64,000 bases of DNA from the NCBI GenBank assembly GCA_017577365.1, contig PKRJ01000017.1, forward strand, positions 1-64,000, read 5' to 3'. How positions within the stretch are numbered: the stretch's first letter is position 1; each line of letters begins with the position of its first letter. The position numbers and the translations under genes were made by a program. Below, piece by piece: positions 1 through 9,807 of the stretch. The notes beneath the pieces were generated by a model that ran no database searches, had not been told where the DNA came from, and saw only the letters and a list, made by a program, of their open reading frames with translations. This DNA comes from Gammaproteobacteria bacterium. GTDB lineage: Bacteria; Pseudomonadota; Gammaproteobacteria; Steroidobacterales; Rariloculaceae.

Positions 1-1610
1 ACTCCGATCAGCGCACCGACGACCAAGGCCACCCAAGGGGCTTTGAGAACGAAACCGAGCGACGAGCGGTATGCGGCCGAGAGCCGCGCGAAGCCCGCGT
101 CGAGCGCATGCATCAGCCGCCCCTCTCGCGTGGCCGGACCGAGCAGCTTCGAGCACATCATCGGCGCGAGCGAAAGCGCGAGAATCAGCGAGAACACGAG
201 CGCCGCGGCCATCGTCACCGCGAGCTCGGCGAAGATGCGGCCGATATTGTCCTTCAGGAACGCGACCGGCGCGAAAACCGACACGAGCACGGCGGTCGAC
301 GAGATGATCGCGAACGAGACCTGCCGCGTGCCGTTGAACGACGCGAGGAGCGGCGCCTCGCCTTCCTCGATGCGCCGGTGCACGTTCTCGAGCACGACGA
401 TCGAATCGTCGACGACGAGGCCGATGCAGAGCGCCAGAGCGAGCAGCGTGACGAGATTGATCGAGAAGCCGAAGAACGCGAGCGCGGTGAACGACGAGAT
501 CAGGCAGACCGGAATCGTGACGAGCGGGATCAGCGCCGCCCGCAGCTTGCCGAGGAAGACGTAGATCACGAAGCCCACGAGGACGGTCGTGATCACGATC
601 GTCTCGTAGACCGACGCGATCGCCGCGCGGATATAGATCGAATCGTCGCCGCTCGTGATGAGCTCCATGCCTTCCGGCAGATCCGCGTTCACGCGCACGA
701 CCTCGGCCTTGACCGCGTCGAGCACCTCCACGGTGTTCGCCGTCGACTGCTTGACGATGCCGAAGCCCGTCGTCGTCGCGCCATTCGTGCGGAACAGCCG
801 CTTCGTCTCGCGGGGGCCGACCTCGACGTCGGCGACCTCGCCGAGCCGCACGAGATGCCCGTCCTCGCCCTCGAAGATCACGAGCCGACGGAAATCCTCG
901 GCGGTCTGGTAGTTGCGCGCGAGGCGCACCTGGAAGGTCAACGCCTCGGATTCGACGCGACCCGCGGGCAGCTCGAGGTTCTCCGCCCGCAGCGCGTTCT
1001 CGACGTCGACGACGGTGAGGTTTCTCGCCGCGAGCGCGTGCCGGTCGAGCCAGATCCGCATCGACGGGCCGCCCGCGCCGAAAATACGCACCTGCGCGAC
1101 ACCGGGAATCGTCGCGAAGCGGTCGATCACGTACCGCTCCATGTAGTCCGTCAGCTCCATCATGTCCATCGTGTCGCTCGACAGCGTGAGCCACATGATG
1201 GGCTGAGTATCGGTATCGGCCTTCTCGACCGTCGGCGGATCGGCGTCCTCGGGCAGACGGCGCAGCACGCGCGAGACTCGGTCACGCACGTCGTTCGCGG
1301 CCTCGTCGAGATCGCGGTCGAGCGTGAACTCGATCGTCACGCTCGACTGGCCGTCGCGGCTCGCCGAGCGGATCGACTTCACCCCCTCGATGCCCGAAAG
1401 CTCGTCCTCGAGCACCTGCGTGATTCGCGTTTCGACGACCTCGGCCGACGCGCCCGGATATGTCGTCTGCACCTGCACGACCGGAGGCACGACGTCGGGC
1501 TGCTCGCGGACGGTGAGGTCACGGAACGAGAGCACGCCGAACGCGACCAGCACCAGACTGATGACGGTCGCAAACACCGGACGCTTGACCGAGATGTCCG
1601 ATAACCACAT
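1..1610 (-). CDS. RND efflux permease subunit (AcrB/MexB-type), 3' end beyond window
   Basis: Inner-membrane proton/drug antiporter of a tripartite efflux pump. The protein starts MWLSDISVKRPVF, the usual RND N-terminus, with the first membrane helix at about residues 11-29. A porter domain follows. The TM4 proton-relay motif is visible near residues 395-405 as VVDDSIVVLENV, with the paired aspartates that carry protons in AcrB. About 536 codons are present, roughly half of a typical 1,020-1,050 residue protein; the rest lies left of base 1. The ATG is preceded by an AGGAG-type ribosome site about 8 bases upstream. The adaptor gene lies just upstream in the same direction, so both are probably one operon. 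Family assignment is firm; the substrate cannot be read from sequence. Confidence 0.95.
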   Translation of the reverse strand, partial: MWLSDISVKRPVFATVISLVLVAFGVLSFRDLTVREQPDVVPPVVQVQTTYPGASAEVVETRITQVLEDELSGIEGVKSIRSASRDGQSSVTIEFTLDRDLDEAANDVRDRVSRVLRRLPEDADPPTVEKADTDTQPIMWLTLSSDTMDMMELTDYMERYVIDRFATIPGVAQVRIFGAGGPSMRIWLDRHALAARNLTVVDVENALRAENLELPAGRVESEALTFQVRLARNYQTAEDFRRLVIFEGEDGHLVRLGEVADVEVGPRETKRLFRTNGATTTGFGIVKQSTANTVEVLDAVKAEVVRVNADLPEGMELITSGDDSIYIRAAIASVYETIVITTVLVGFVIYVFLGKLRAALIPLVTIPVCLISSFTALAFFGFSINLVTLLALALCIGLVVDDSIVVLENVHRRIEEGEAPLLASFNGTRQVSFAIISSTAVLVSVFAPVAFLKDNIGRIFAELAVTMAAALVFSLILALSLAPMMCSKLLGPATREGRLMHALDAGFARLSAAYRSSLGFVLKAPWVALVVGALIG

Positions 1611-1670
1611 CGATCGTGCTCCTGATGCTCGCCTATCCGCGGTCTTCCTCCGCGGCGCGGCCGCTCCGCT

Positions 1671-2795
1671 TCAGCTCCGCGCGTCCGCAGCGCGTGACGG
1701 GTCGGCCGCGTTCTCGACGCCCTTCGATTCGCTCGAGAAACGCACGCGGCTGCCGTCGCGAAGCTTGACGATGCCCTCCGACACGACGAGCTCTCCTTCG
1801 TCGAGCCCGTCGAGGATCTCGACGATGCCGAAGCGGCGCGCGCCGAGCCGGACCTGACGCTGACGCGCGATCCGCTCGCCGTCGACGGCGAACACGTACG
1901 CGCGATCCTGAATCTGGAAAACCGCGCCTTCCGGCACGACCAGCGTGACGCGCTCGCGCGACGCGAGCTGAACCGTCAGCAGCATGCCGGGGCGAAGCGC
2001 ACCGTCGTCGTTCGGAATGTGCGCGCGCACGGCGACCGCGCGCGTGACCGGATCGACACGCGAGCTCACCGTCCGCACCACGCCTTCGAAGTCCCGTCCG
2101 GGATAGCTCACGCTCCGCGCGATCACCGTCGCGCCGGGACGCACGTCGCCGAGGAACGTCTCGGGAACCGTGAAGTCGAGCTTGATCGTCGAGATGTCGT
2201 CGAGCGTCGTGATCGGCGTATTCGGCTGCACGAGCGTTCCCGGCGAGACCTGACGGAAACCGAGCACGCCCGAGAACGGCGCGCGAATCAGCCTGTCCGC
2301 GAGTCGCGCGAGGATGCTGTCGAGCCTCGCCTTCGCCGCGGCTTCGCGGTTGCGCGCGACGTCGAGCTCGGAAAGCGGCGCGAGCCCCTGCTCGGCCAGC
2401 TCTTCGACGCGGCGCAGCTGCGCTCGCGCGTCCTCGAGATTCGCTCGAGCCTCCGCGAGGAGCGCCTCGTCCTCGCGATTCGTGAGCTGCACGAGGATCT
2501 GTCCGGCCTCGACGTAATCGCCGTCGTCGAACAGGACGGCGCTCACGGTATCGGTGACCTTCGCGGTCAAGGTCACCGATTCGTTCGCCTGCGCCGTGCC
2601 GATCGCCTCGATCGTCTCGCTGAAGCGCTCGCGCCGCACCGGCTCGACGGTGACGACCGGGACTTCCTGTCCTCCGAACGCACCGAACCCGCCGACGGCG
2701 CCCGCAGGTGCCTCGCCGCCCCGGTCGCGCGTCGCGAGATACCAAGCTCCGCCTGCGATCGCAAGCGTAAGCACGACAGCGAGAACGTATTTCAT
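1671..2795 (-). CDS. RND efflux periplasmic adaptor (membrane fusion protein)
   Basis: 374-residue HlyD/AcrA-family adaptor linking the RND permease to an outer-membrane channel. Residues 4-20 form an N-terminal membrane anchor or signal helix. A lipoyl-type half motif follows near residues 60-95, then an Ala/Glu/Leu/Arg-rich coiled-coil hairpin at about 100-155 and the second lipoyl half with APFSGVLGFRQVSPG. The C-terminal half is the beta-barrel and membrane-proximal region (VPEGAVFQIQDRAYVF). The stop is 60 bases before the permease start, consistent with one transcript. No outer-membrane channel gene or local regulator is visible, so the pump probably uses a channel encoded elsewhere. 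The ribosome site is weak. Confidence 0.93.
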   Translation of the reverse strand: MKYVLAVVLTLAIAGGAWYLATRDRGGEAPAGAVGGFGAFGGQEVPVVTVEPVRRERFSETIEAIGTAQANESVTLTAKVTDTVSAVLFDDGDYVEAGQILVQLTNREDEALLAEARANLEDARAQLRRVEELAEQGLAPLSELDVARNREAAAKARLDSILARLADRLIRAPFSGVLGFRQVSPGTLVQPNTPITTLDDISTIKLDFTVPETFLGDVRPGATVIARSVSYPGRDFEGVVRTVSSRVDPVTRAVAVRAHIPNDDGALRPGMLLTVQLASRERVTLVVPEGAVFQIQDRAYVFAVDGERIARQRQVRLGARRFGIVEILDGLDEGELVVSEGIVKLRDGSRVRFSSESKGVENAADPSRAADARS

Positions 2796-2835
2796 CCGTG
2801 GATTTCGCGTGCTCGGGGTGGGCGACGATCATCGG

Positions 2836-2846
2836 ATTATGCCACA
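2836..2846 (-). promoter_or_regulatory. Possible extended -10 promoter for the efflux operon
   Basis: On the minus strand this reads TGTGGCATAAT, an extended -10 (TGnCATAAT) about 40 bases upstream of the adaptor start. I see no good -35 at 17 bases, which an extended -10 can tolerate. Assigned by eye only. Confidence 0.3.
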
Positions 2847-2989
2847 CGCCCCTCGCGCGCTTCGGCCGCGGACGGCGATCGCAACGTCTCATTTTTTCTT
2901 AAGTATCGCGAGATGCGTGCGTGTCGCCACGTAACCCACCGTCATGCGCGCCGATGGCTCGACGCGCTCCCCGAAGCTACCATTGCCGA

Positions 2990-3919
2990 ATGAGCTACAG
3001 CGCCTCCCATACGACGGCGATCGTCGACGCGCTCGTCTCGATCAAAGCGCGTATCCCGGAAGACGCCATGAGCGCGGGCTTGCTCGGCACCGAGCGCCTC
3101 GGCCACGGCGTACGCATCCGCGACGACGGGCTGATCGCGACGATCGGCTACGTCGTCCACGAAGCCGAATCCGTGTGGCTCACGACGCGCCACGGCGCGA
3201 CGGTTCCAGGCGTCGTGCTCGGCTACGACTTCGACAGCGGCTTCGGGCTCGTCAGGCCGACGCTGCCGTTGCCGGGCGGGACGATCGAGATCGGCTCGGC
3301 CGAGACGTTATCCGTCGGCGATCCCGTGCTCGTGCTCGGCAGCGACGCCGACGATCCGGGCGTCGCCGCCGAGGTCGTCGCGAAACGCGAGTTCGCCGGC
3401 CGCTGGGAATATCTGCTCGAGGAAGCGATCTTCACCGCGCCGCCTCACGACAACTGGTCCGGCGCGGCGCTGCTCGACTCCAAGGGCCGCCTCTGCGGGC
3501 TGGGATCGCTCGTGATCCAGAATTTCGAGGTCGACGGAAGGTTGCTCACGGTCAACATGTTCGTGCCGATCGAGCTCTTGATGCCGATCGTCGACGACAT
3601 CTGCGAGATCGGGCGCAGCCGCAAGCCGCCCCGACCGTGGCTCGGCATGCTCGTCGACGATTCGCAGGATCGGCTAATGATCATCGGCATCTACCGCAAC
3701 TGCCCAGCCGACCTCGCGGGCCTCGCGCCCGGGGACGTGATCCACGCGGTCGACGGCGAGCCGGTCGCGAGCCTCGGCGATTTCTTCCGACGCGTGTGGG
3801 GCTTGGGCAGCGCCGGCACGGCGGTACCGATCGAGGTGCTGCGCGACTCCGAGCGCTTCAAGACGGTCGTGCACTCGGCGGATCGTTCGCTTTTTCAGCG
3901 CAGGGGAACGGTCCAGTAG
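2990..3919 (+). CDS. HtrA/DegP-like trypsin-fold protein with PDZ domain, catalytic His missing
   Basis: 309 residues from the ATG at 2990; an upstream extension to 2921 is Arg/Pro-rich and looks non-coding. Residues 40-200 follow the HtrA protease fold. The Ser-loop motif normally GNSGGP reads DNWSGAAL with Ser157. Where HtrA has N-H-V-V this protein has G-Y-V-V (residues 53-56), so the catalytic His appears replaced by Tyr54. The usual D-L-A-L-L segment reads DSGFGLV. Residues 215-295 form a PDZ domain (AGLAPGDVIHAVDGEPV). No signal peptide or membrane helix is seen, unlike periplasmic DegP/DegQ. A TACCAT box ends 6 bases before the ATG and no ribosome site is visible, so a leaderless transcript is possible. 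I infer a pseudoprotease with a binding or scaffold role. Confidence 0.8.
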   Translation: MSYSASHTTAIVDALVSIKARIPEDAMSAGLLGTERLGHGVRIRDDGLIATIGYVVHEAESVWLTTRHGATVPGVVLGYDFDSGFGLVRPTLPLPGGTIEIGSAETLSVGDPVLVLGSDADDPGVAAEVVAKREFAGRWEYLLEEAIFTAPPHDNWSGAALLDSKGRLCGLGSLVIQNFEVDGRLLTVNMFVPIELLMPIVDDICEIGRSRKPPRPWLGMLVDDSQDRLMIIGIYRNCPADLAGLAPGDVIHAVDGEPVASLGDFFRRVWGLGSAGTAVPIEVLRDSERFKTVVHSADRSLFQRRGTVQ

Positions 3920-3964
3920 ACCGAAGGCGCGCGCATCGCCGCGACACGCGCGCAGGCGCGAATC

Positions 3965-3994
3965 GCTCGCCGGCGCCGCGCGGCGCCGGCGAGC
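3965..3994. terminator. Perfect 13-bp stem hairpin between convergent genes
   Basis: Two perfect 13-base complementary arms flank a GCGC loop, between the ends of the PDZ gene and the cytochrome c' gene. It is very GC-rich with no T-run. Probably a bidirectional terminator or transcript stabiliser. Confidence 0.55.
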
Positions 3995-4000
3995 CGGGCA

Positions 4001-4483
4001 TCACTCCTCGGGCTTGCGATACGTGCTATGACAACCGCCGCAGGTTTGCTGCAGCGGGCGCACGAGATCGCGTGCCGCTTCGAGACCGCCGCGCTGCGCG
4101 GCTTCCGCGACGGCCTGGGCCGCTTGCTGGAAATCCTGCGCGCGCCGCTCGAAATCGCTCCAGCTCTCCCAGATCGCGGGCAACGCGCGGCTTCCGCTCG
4201 GAATGCCTTGCGCCATGAAAGCCTCGGTCGTCATCCCGGCCATCACCGCGAGATCGCTCGCGGCCTTCGTGAACGCGGCGTCATCCGCGGTAATCTCCCC
4301 GCGCGCGATCCCGCCGAGCGTCAGCATCTTCTGCCCGACGACGGTCATCACCGCATGGCGGTACTGGAAAGCCCGCCCTTCGGGCGAATCGTCGGCCGCG
4401 GGCTGCCCCCCACCGCAGCCGGCAACGAGCACGAAACCGATGGCTGCCGCTGCGGCCCCGACCCTGCTGCGCGATCTGTTCAT
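4001..4483 (-). CDS. Cytochrome c'-like lipoprotein
   Basis: 160 residues from the Met at 4483; a longer frame to 4552 adds 23 residues before the signal peptide and is less likely. Residues 1-22 are a lipoprotein signal with lipobox LVAG and Cys23, so it is probably a membrane-anchored periplasmic protein. A helical body follows (four-helix-bundle pattern), and the haem-binding motif C-G-G-C-H lies at 148-152, close to the C-terminus as in class II cytochromes c'. It is the last gene of a minus-strand group: small membrane protein, cytochrome b, unknown 142-residue protein, then this gene. It could accept electrons from the neighbouring cytochrome b or bind a gas ligand; the sequence does not decide. 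Confidence 0.82.
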   Translation of the reverse strand: MNRSRSRVGAAAAAIGFVLVAGCGGGQPAADDSPEGRAFQYRHAVMTVVGQKMLTLGGIARGEITADDAAFTKAASDLAVMAGMTTEAFMAQGIPSGSRALPAIWESWSDFERRAQDFQQAAQAVAEAAQRGGLEAARDLVRPLQQTCGGCHSTYRKPEE

Positions 4484-4575
4484 CCTGGACCTTCCAATTT
4501 CTGCCGTCCGAAATGGCTTGGCAGGATATACAAACCGCGCAGAGCGTCGCAACCCGCGCCGCGAGCGCGAACGTT

Positions 4576-5004
4576 CTACTTCCGTTCCGCCTCCGATGCG
4601 CCTTTCAGCGCCTCGTCGACGACGAAGAGATCCGTGAGCAGCGCGCGCACGTGAATCGATGCGTTCAGGTTGTCGATGAGCTGCGAGCTGATATCCGCGC
4701 GGCTCAAGACCAAACGGACGATCGAGCGCGCGACGAGCGCGTCGCGCTCGAGCGCATCGAGGAAAGGACCGGCCACCTCGGCCGCGCCGCTCGGGTCCGC
4801 GCCTGCGACCGTGCGCGCGACGTCGGCGAGCCCGTCGAGCGCGTTCGCCATCGCTTCGAGCCGCTCGCGGACCTTGCCCCCCCCGCCGGGCCCCTTGTCG
4901 GTCGGCCGGCCTTGCGCGGCGTACGCGAGCATGAACTCGTAGCCCGCCTCGATGGTCTCGATACGCCGTTCGAGCTCATCCCTTGCAGCGTTCACCGCGC
5001 TCAT
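4576..5004 (-). CDS. Hypothetical protein in cytochrome cluster
   Basis: 142-residue soluble, acidic, mostly helical protein that I do not recognise. It has no signal peptide, no membrane segment and no Cys, so it does not bind haem through CxxCH. A glycine-rich break (GPGGGG) near residue 40 separates a short N-terminal helix from a longer helical C-terminal region. Its ATG overlaps the cytochrome b stop by 4 bases, which implies translational coupling and a role linked to that protein. Downstream, 92 bases separate it from the cytochrome c' start. Confidence 0.7.
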   Translation of the reverse strand: MSAVNAARDELERRIETIEAGYEFMLAYAAQGRPTDKGPGGGGKVRERLEAMANALDGLADVARTVAGADPSGAAEVAGPFLDALERDALVARSIVRLVLSRADISSQLIDNLNASIHVRALLTDLFVVDEALKGASEAERK

Positions 5005-5696
5005 CGCTCCACCTTCCAGCGTTCCGGGTCATGGGATTTCGCATATTCGTCGCGCGTGATCCAGCCGAGGATCATCGAGCGCGTGAACATCAGCTTCTCG
5101 GGACGGAGCGCGAAGTAGATGTGCGCGATGATCATCGTCACGAGCAGCAGCGCCGCGAGACCGTGAAGCACGTAGACGACGCCCCACGTCGCGTCGGACA
5201 GCCAATACGGATTCCTTTTCCACCACGGCGTGTCCATGCGCACCATCATCAGTCCGCCGGTCACGGCCGCAGTCAGCAGCACGACGGCGAACAGATGATG
5301 AATGAGCTTCTGCGCGAGGGAATACTTGCCGGGTTTTCGCGGCGGAGCGTCGCTGAGCCTGAGATTGAAGCGCACGATCGACGCGAGATCGCGAAGATCC
5401 GCGCCGCCGATCCACATCGAGCGCATATCGAGCGCAAACGGCACGCGCAGCACGTGGAACACGATCAGCGCGATCAGCACGAGGCCCGCGATCCAGTGCG
5501 GCGTCACCCAGCCGAACTGCACGCCGAGAACCGGCAACAACGCCGTCGCGAGCAGGAACAGCACGGTCGCCGCGGTCGCCCAGTGGAAGACGCGGTCGAC
5601 CAGCGCATGCCGCACGATCCGCGTGCCGGTCGGCGCTTCGCTCCGGCCGCGAGTCGCGTCGCGGCTTCCGGCGTTGGTCGTCGTGTTCACTGTCAT
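5001..5696 (-). CDS. Cytochrome b (b561/FdhI-like) four-helix membrane subunit
   Basis: 231-residue di-haem-type cytochrome b. Four membrane helices can be picked out, near residues 40-60, 65-90, 130-155 and 170-195, carrying histidines in helix contexts typical of haem b ligands: VFHWATA, HWIAGLV with FHVLR, LIHHLFAV and IIAHIYFAL. Such proteins pass electrons between quinone and a periplasmic partner. The first ~25 residues are polar and cytoplasmic. It starts at the ATG at 5696, 48 bases after the small membrane protein gene, and overlaps the next gene by 4 bases. A periplasmic partner could be the cytochrome c' encoded two genes downstream. Confidence 0.88.
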   Translation of the reverse strand: MTVNTTTNAGSRDATRGRSEAPTGTRIVRHALVDRVFHWATAATVLFLLATALLPVLGVQFGWVTPHWIAGLVLIALIVFHVLRVPFALDMRSMWIGGADLRDLASIVRFNLRLSDAPPRKPGKYSLAQKLIHHLFAVVLLTAAVTGGLMMVRMDTPWWKRNPYWLSDATWGVVYVLHGLAALLLVTMIIAHIYFALRPEKLMFTRSMILGWITRDEYAKSHDPERWKVER

Positions 5697-5744
5697 CGAG
5701 TCCCGGGATGAATGGTCAGGCTGCCTGGGCGGGCGCTCTTCGCG

Positions 5745-5897
5745 TCACCGGCGCCTCGGCGCGAGCAGCCAGCGGTAGAGCGCATGCGCGCAAATGAACG
5801 CGATACCGGCCCAGAAGAATACCGGCAGCAAGTCCCACGATATGCCTTCGAGCACCTCGCGACCGTAGACGTCGCGGCTCACTCTCACGAGTTCCAT
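5745..5897 (-). CDS. Small single-helix membrane protein, 50 residues
   Basis: Short gene starting MELVRVSRDVYGREVLEG and ending in one membrane helix (about residues 22-43) followed by a basic Arg-rich tail. It is the first gene of the minus-strand cytochrome cluster, 48 bases before the cytochrome b start. The composition (acidic N-terminus, clean hydrophobic helix, positive C-terminus) and position support a real small subunit that may assist assembly or stability of the cytochrome b. I know of no family for it. The ribosome site is weak. It could also be the remnant of a longer gene. Confidence 0.6.
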   Translation of the reverse strand: MELVRVSRDVYGREVLEGISWDLLPVFFWAGIAFICAHALYRWLLAPRRR

Positions 5898-5950
5898 CCT
5901 CACGGCCCCTATTCGGCTAGGCGCGGCAAGGCGCTGATGATAGCCCAGCC

Positions 5951-6931
5951 TTACCAGACCGTCAGCGGCGGCTGATCGAGCTCCGCACGCTGCTCGCGGA
6001 GCGCGAGCACGTGATCTTCCCAGTAACGGCGCTCGCCGAACCACGGAAACGCTCGCGGGAACGCGGGATCGCGCCAGCGGCGCGCGATCCACGCGGCGTA
6101 GTGGATCATCCTGAGCGCGCGAAGCGCCTCGACGAGATTGAGCTCGCGATAGTCGAACTCCCGGAACTGCGTGTACCCTTCGAGCAGATCCTTGAGCTGC
6201 ACGCTCATCTCGTCGCGGCTGCCGGACAAGAGCAGCCACAAGTCCTGCACCGCCGGTCCGTTCATGCAATCGTCGAGATCGACGAAATGCGGCCCCGAGT
6301 CGGTCCAGAGCACGTTTCCGGGATGACAGTCGCCGTGGATCCGCAGCACGTCGTAACCGCCCACCGCGTCGAACTTCCGCTCCACGGCGTCGAGCACGTC
6401 CTCGGCGATGCTGCGATAGCTGTCGACGAGATGATCCGGGATGAAGCCGCTCGCCTCGAGCGTCGCGACGGACGCTCGCCCGAGCGTCTCGATCGACAGC
6501 GTCGGCCGGTGGCGAAAGCGCTCGAGCGCGCCGACCGCGTGCATCCGTCCGAGCACCCGGCCCATGAAGACGCGGTCCTCGGTCGTTGCGAGCTCGGGCC
6601 AGCGTCCGCCTCGGCGCTCGAACAGCGCGAAGCGATAGCCTTCGTGCTCGTGCAGCGTCTTCCCGTCGATCACGAGCGGCGGGACGACCGGTATGTCGCG
6701 CTCGCGAAGCTCCAGCGAGAAGCGATGCTCCTCGAGGATCGCGTCGTCGGACCAGCGGCCCGGACGATAGAATTTCGCGACGACGAACCGATCGTCGACG
6801 CCGATCTGGTAGACGCGGTTCTCGTAGCTCGCGAGCGCGAGCAGTCGGCCGTCGCACTCGAAGCCCAAGCGCCCGACGGCCTCGAGGATGAGCTCGGGGC
6901 TCAACCCCGAGTACGGCAGCTCGGCATCCAT
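5951..6931 (-). CDS. srkA: SrkA/YihE-like serine/threonine kinase (stress response kinase A)
   Basis: 326 residues from the Met at 6931, chosen because GAGGGA lies 5-8 bases upstream; an 11-residue longer start lacks this. E. coli SrkA has 328 residues. Aminoglycoside-phosphotransferase fold: the N-lobe Lys is in FVVAKFYRPGRW, the catalytic loop is HGDCHPGNVLW (HGDxHxxN) and the metal-binding segment is FVDLDD. In E. coli this cytosolic kinase protects against stress-induced death. It is monocistronic here and divergent from the M16 peptidase genes. Confidence 0.92.
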   Translation of the reverse strand: MDAELPYSGLSPELILEAVGRLGFECDGRLLALASYENRVYQIGVDDRFVVAKFYRPGRWSDDAILEEHRFSLELRERDIPVVPPLVIDGKTLHEHEGYRFALFERRGGRWPELATTEDRVFMGRVLGRMHAVGALERFRHRPTLSIETLGRASVATLEASGFIPDHLVDSYRSIAEDVLDAVERKFDAVGGYDVLRIHGDCHPGNVLWTDSGPHFVDLDDCMNGPAVQDLWLLLSGSRDEMSVQLKDLLEGYTQFREFDYRELNLVEALRALRMIHYAAWIARRWRDPAFPRAFPWFGERRYWEDHVLALREQRAELDQPPLTVW

Positions 6932-7065
6932 CGCACTCCCTCGTGACCGTGTCGCGGGCTCCAAGGCAGGCCGCGCGCTAGGCGGCGCTCCGCGTCGAGC
7001 ACGTGCAGCCCTTGTGCTTTAATCGCCCGGCGCGCCGCACCGTACGGCCCCGCACCGGAAACGAG

Positions 7066-8330
<1,265 letters not shown>

Positions 8331-8334
<4 letters not shown>

Positions 8335-9797
8335 CGGCCCATCTCGCCCGACGCGCCGCCGACGTCGACGTTCGCGTGCCGGTGCCCGACGACCCGACCG
8401 TCTCGTTCTCGATCTCGTTCGGCGTCGGCTCGCAGGACGATCCGCCCGGGAAGGAAGGCCTCGCCTATCTCACGGGTCTGATGCTCGCCGAGGCCGGCAC
8501 GAAGCGGCGGTCCTACGAGCAGATCCTCGAAGAGCTGTATCCGCTCGCGTCGGACTACAGCGTGCGCGTCGACAAGGAACGCACGACGCTGACCGGCCGC
8601 ACGCATCGCGACAATCTCGACCGATACGTGCCGCTTCTGATCGACGCGTACCTCGAGCCCGCGTTCGATGCACGGGACTTCGAGCGGCTGAAAAGCGACG
8701 CGATCAACGACATCGAGAACACGCTGCGTTACGCGGAGGACGAGGAGCTCGCGAAGGCGGCGCTCTACGCGTTCGTCTTCGCGGGCACGCGTTACGCGCA
8801 TCCTCCGGAAGGCACGGTCCGGGGACTCGAGAACGTCACGCTCGACGACGTGCGCGCGTTCTACCGCGCGCATTACACGCGCGACAACGTCTGGATCGGC
8901 GTCGGCGGCGGCTTCGACGAAGCGCTCTGCGCGCGGCTCGCCGCGACGAGAGACGCGCTGCCGCAACGCGCCGCGGGCTCGAGCGATCCGCCGAAGATCG
9001 AACCGCGGCCGATCTCGCGCAACGAGGTGCTCCTGATCGACAAGCCCGGCGCGGACGCGTCGATCAGCCTGGGTTTTCCGATCGACGTGCGGCGCGGCGA
9101 TGCGGACTACTACGCGCTCGCGCTCGCGGTCTCGTGGCTCGGCGAGCATCGCCAGGCGTCGGGCCGCCTGTTCCAAGTGATCCGCGAGATCCGCGGACTC
9201 AATTACGGCGACTACGCGTACATCGAGGCGTTCCCGGAAGGCGGCGACCGGCAGATGCCCCCGGTTAACGTGCCGCGCCGTCATCAGATCTTCGAGATCT
9301 GGATTCGCACGCTGCCGAACGAGCAAGCCCATTTCGCGCTGCGCGCGGCCGCGCGGGAGCTCGATCGGCTCGTGCGGGACGGCATGCGGCGCGAGGACTT
9401 CGAGCTCACCCGCGCGTTCCTTTCGAAGTACGTGCTGCACTACGCCGAGACGACGGCGAGGCGCCTCGGCTACGCGATGGACGACCGCTTCTACGGCCTC
9501 GAGGGCGAAGGTCATCTCGAGCGCTTTCGACGCATGATGGAGAGCGTCACGCTCGACGACGTCAACGACGCGCTCGCGCGGCATCTGAAAGACCGCCGCT
9601 TCAAGATCGCTATCGTGACCGGCGACGCGGCGGGCCTCCGCGCGGCGCTCGCGAGCGGCGCGCCGAGCCCGATCGAGTATCCGAACGAGAAGCCGCGCGA
9701 CGTGCTCGAGGAGGATCGCGAGATCGCGAGCTATCCGCTGCCGATCGATGCGGACGCGATCGACGTGCTGCCCGTCACGCGGGCCTTCGAGGACTGA
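8331..9797 (+). CDS. M16 family peptidase, zinc-less partner subunit
   Basis: 488 residues, overlapping the active subunit by 4 bases (ATGA). It has two M16 repeats, but where the zinc motif HxxEH should stand (residues 43-52) the sequence is GLAYLTGLML, with neither the histidines nor the Glu. It should therefore be inactive and act as the structural half of a heterodimer, as the non-catalytic beta-type subunits do in known M16B pairs. No signal peptide is apparent. It ends 10 bases before the convergent esterase gene. Confidence 0.9.
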
Positions 9798-9807
9798 AGC
9801 GCACGCG

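Noticed and set aside
108..1604. A 498-codon plus-strand frame at the left edge.
   Set aside because: It is antisense to the RND permease, which has clear family motifs; the peptide is Arg/Glu/Asp/His-rich.
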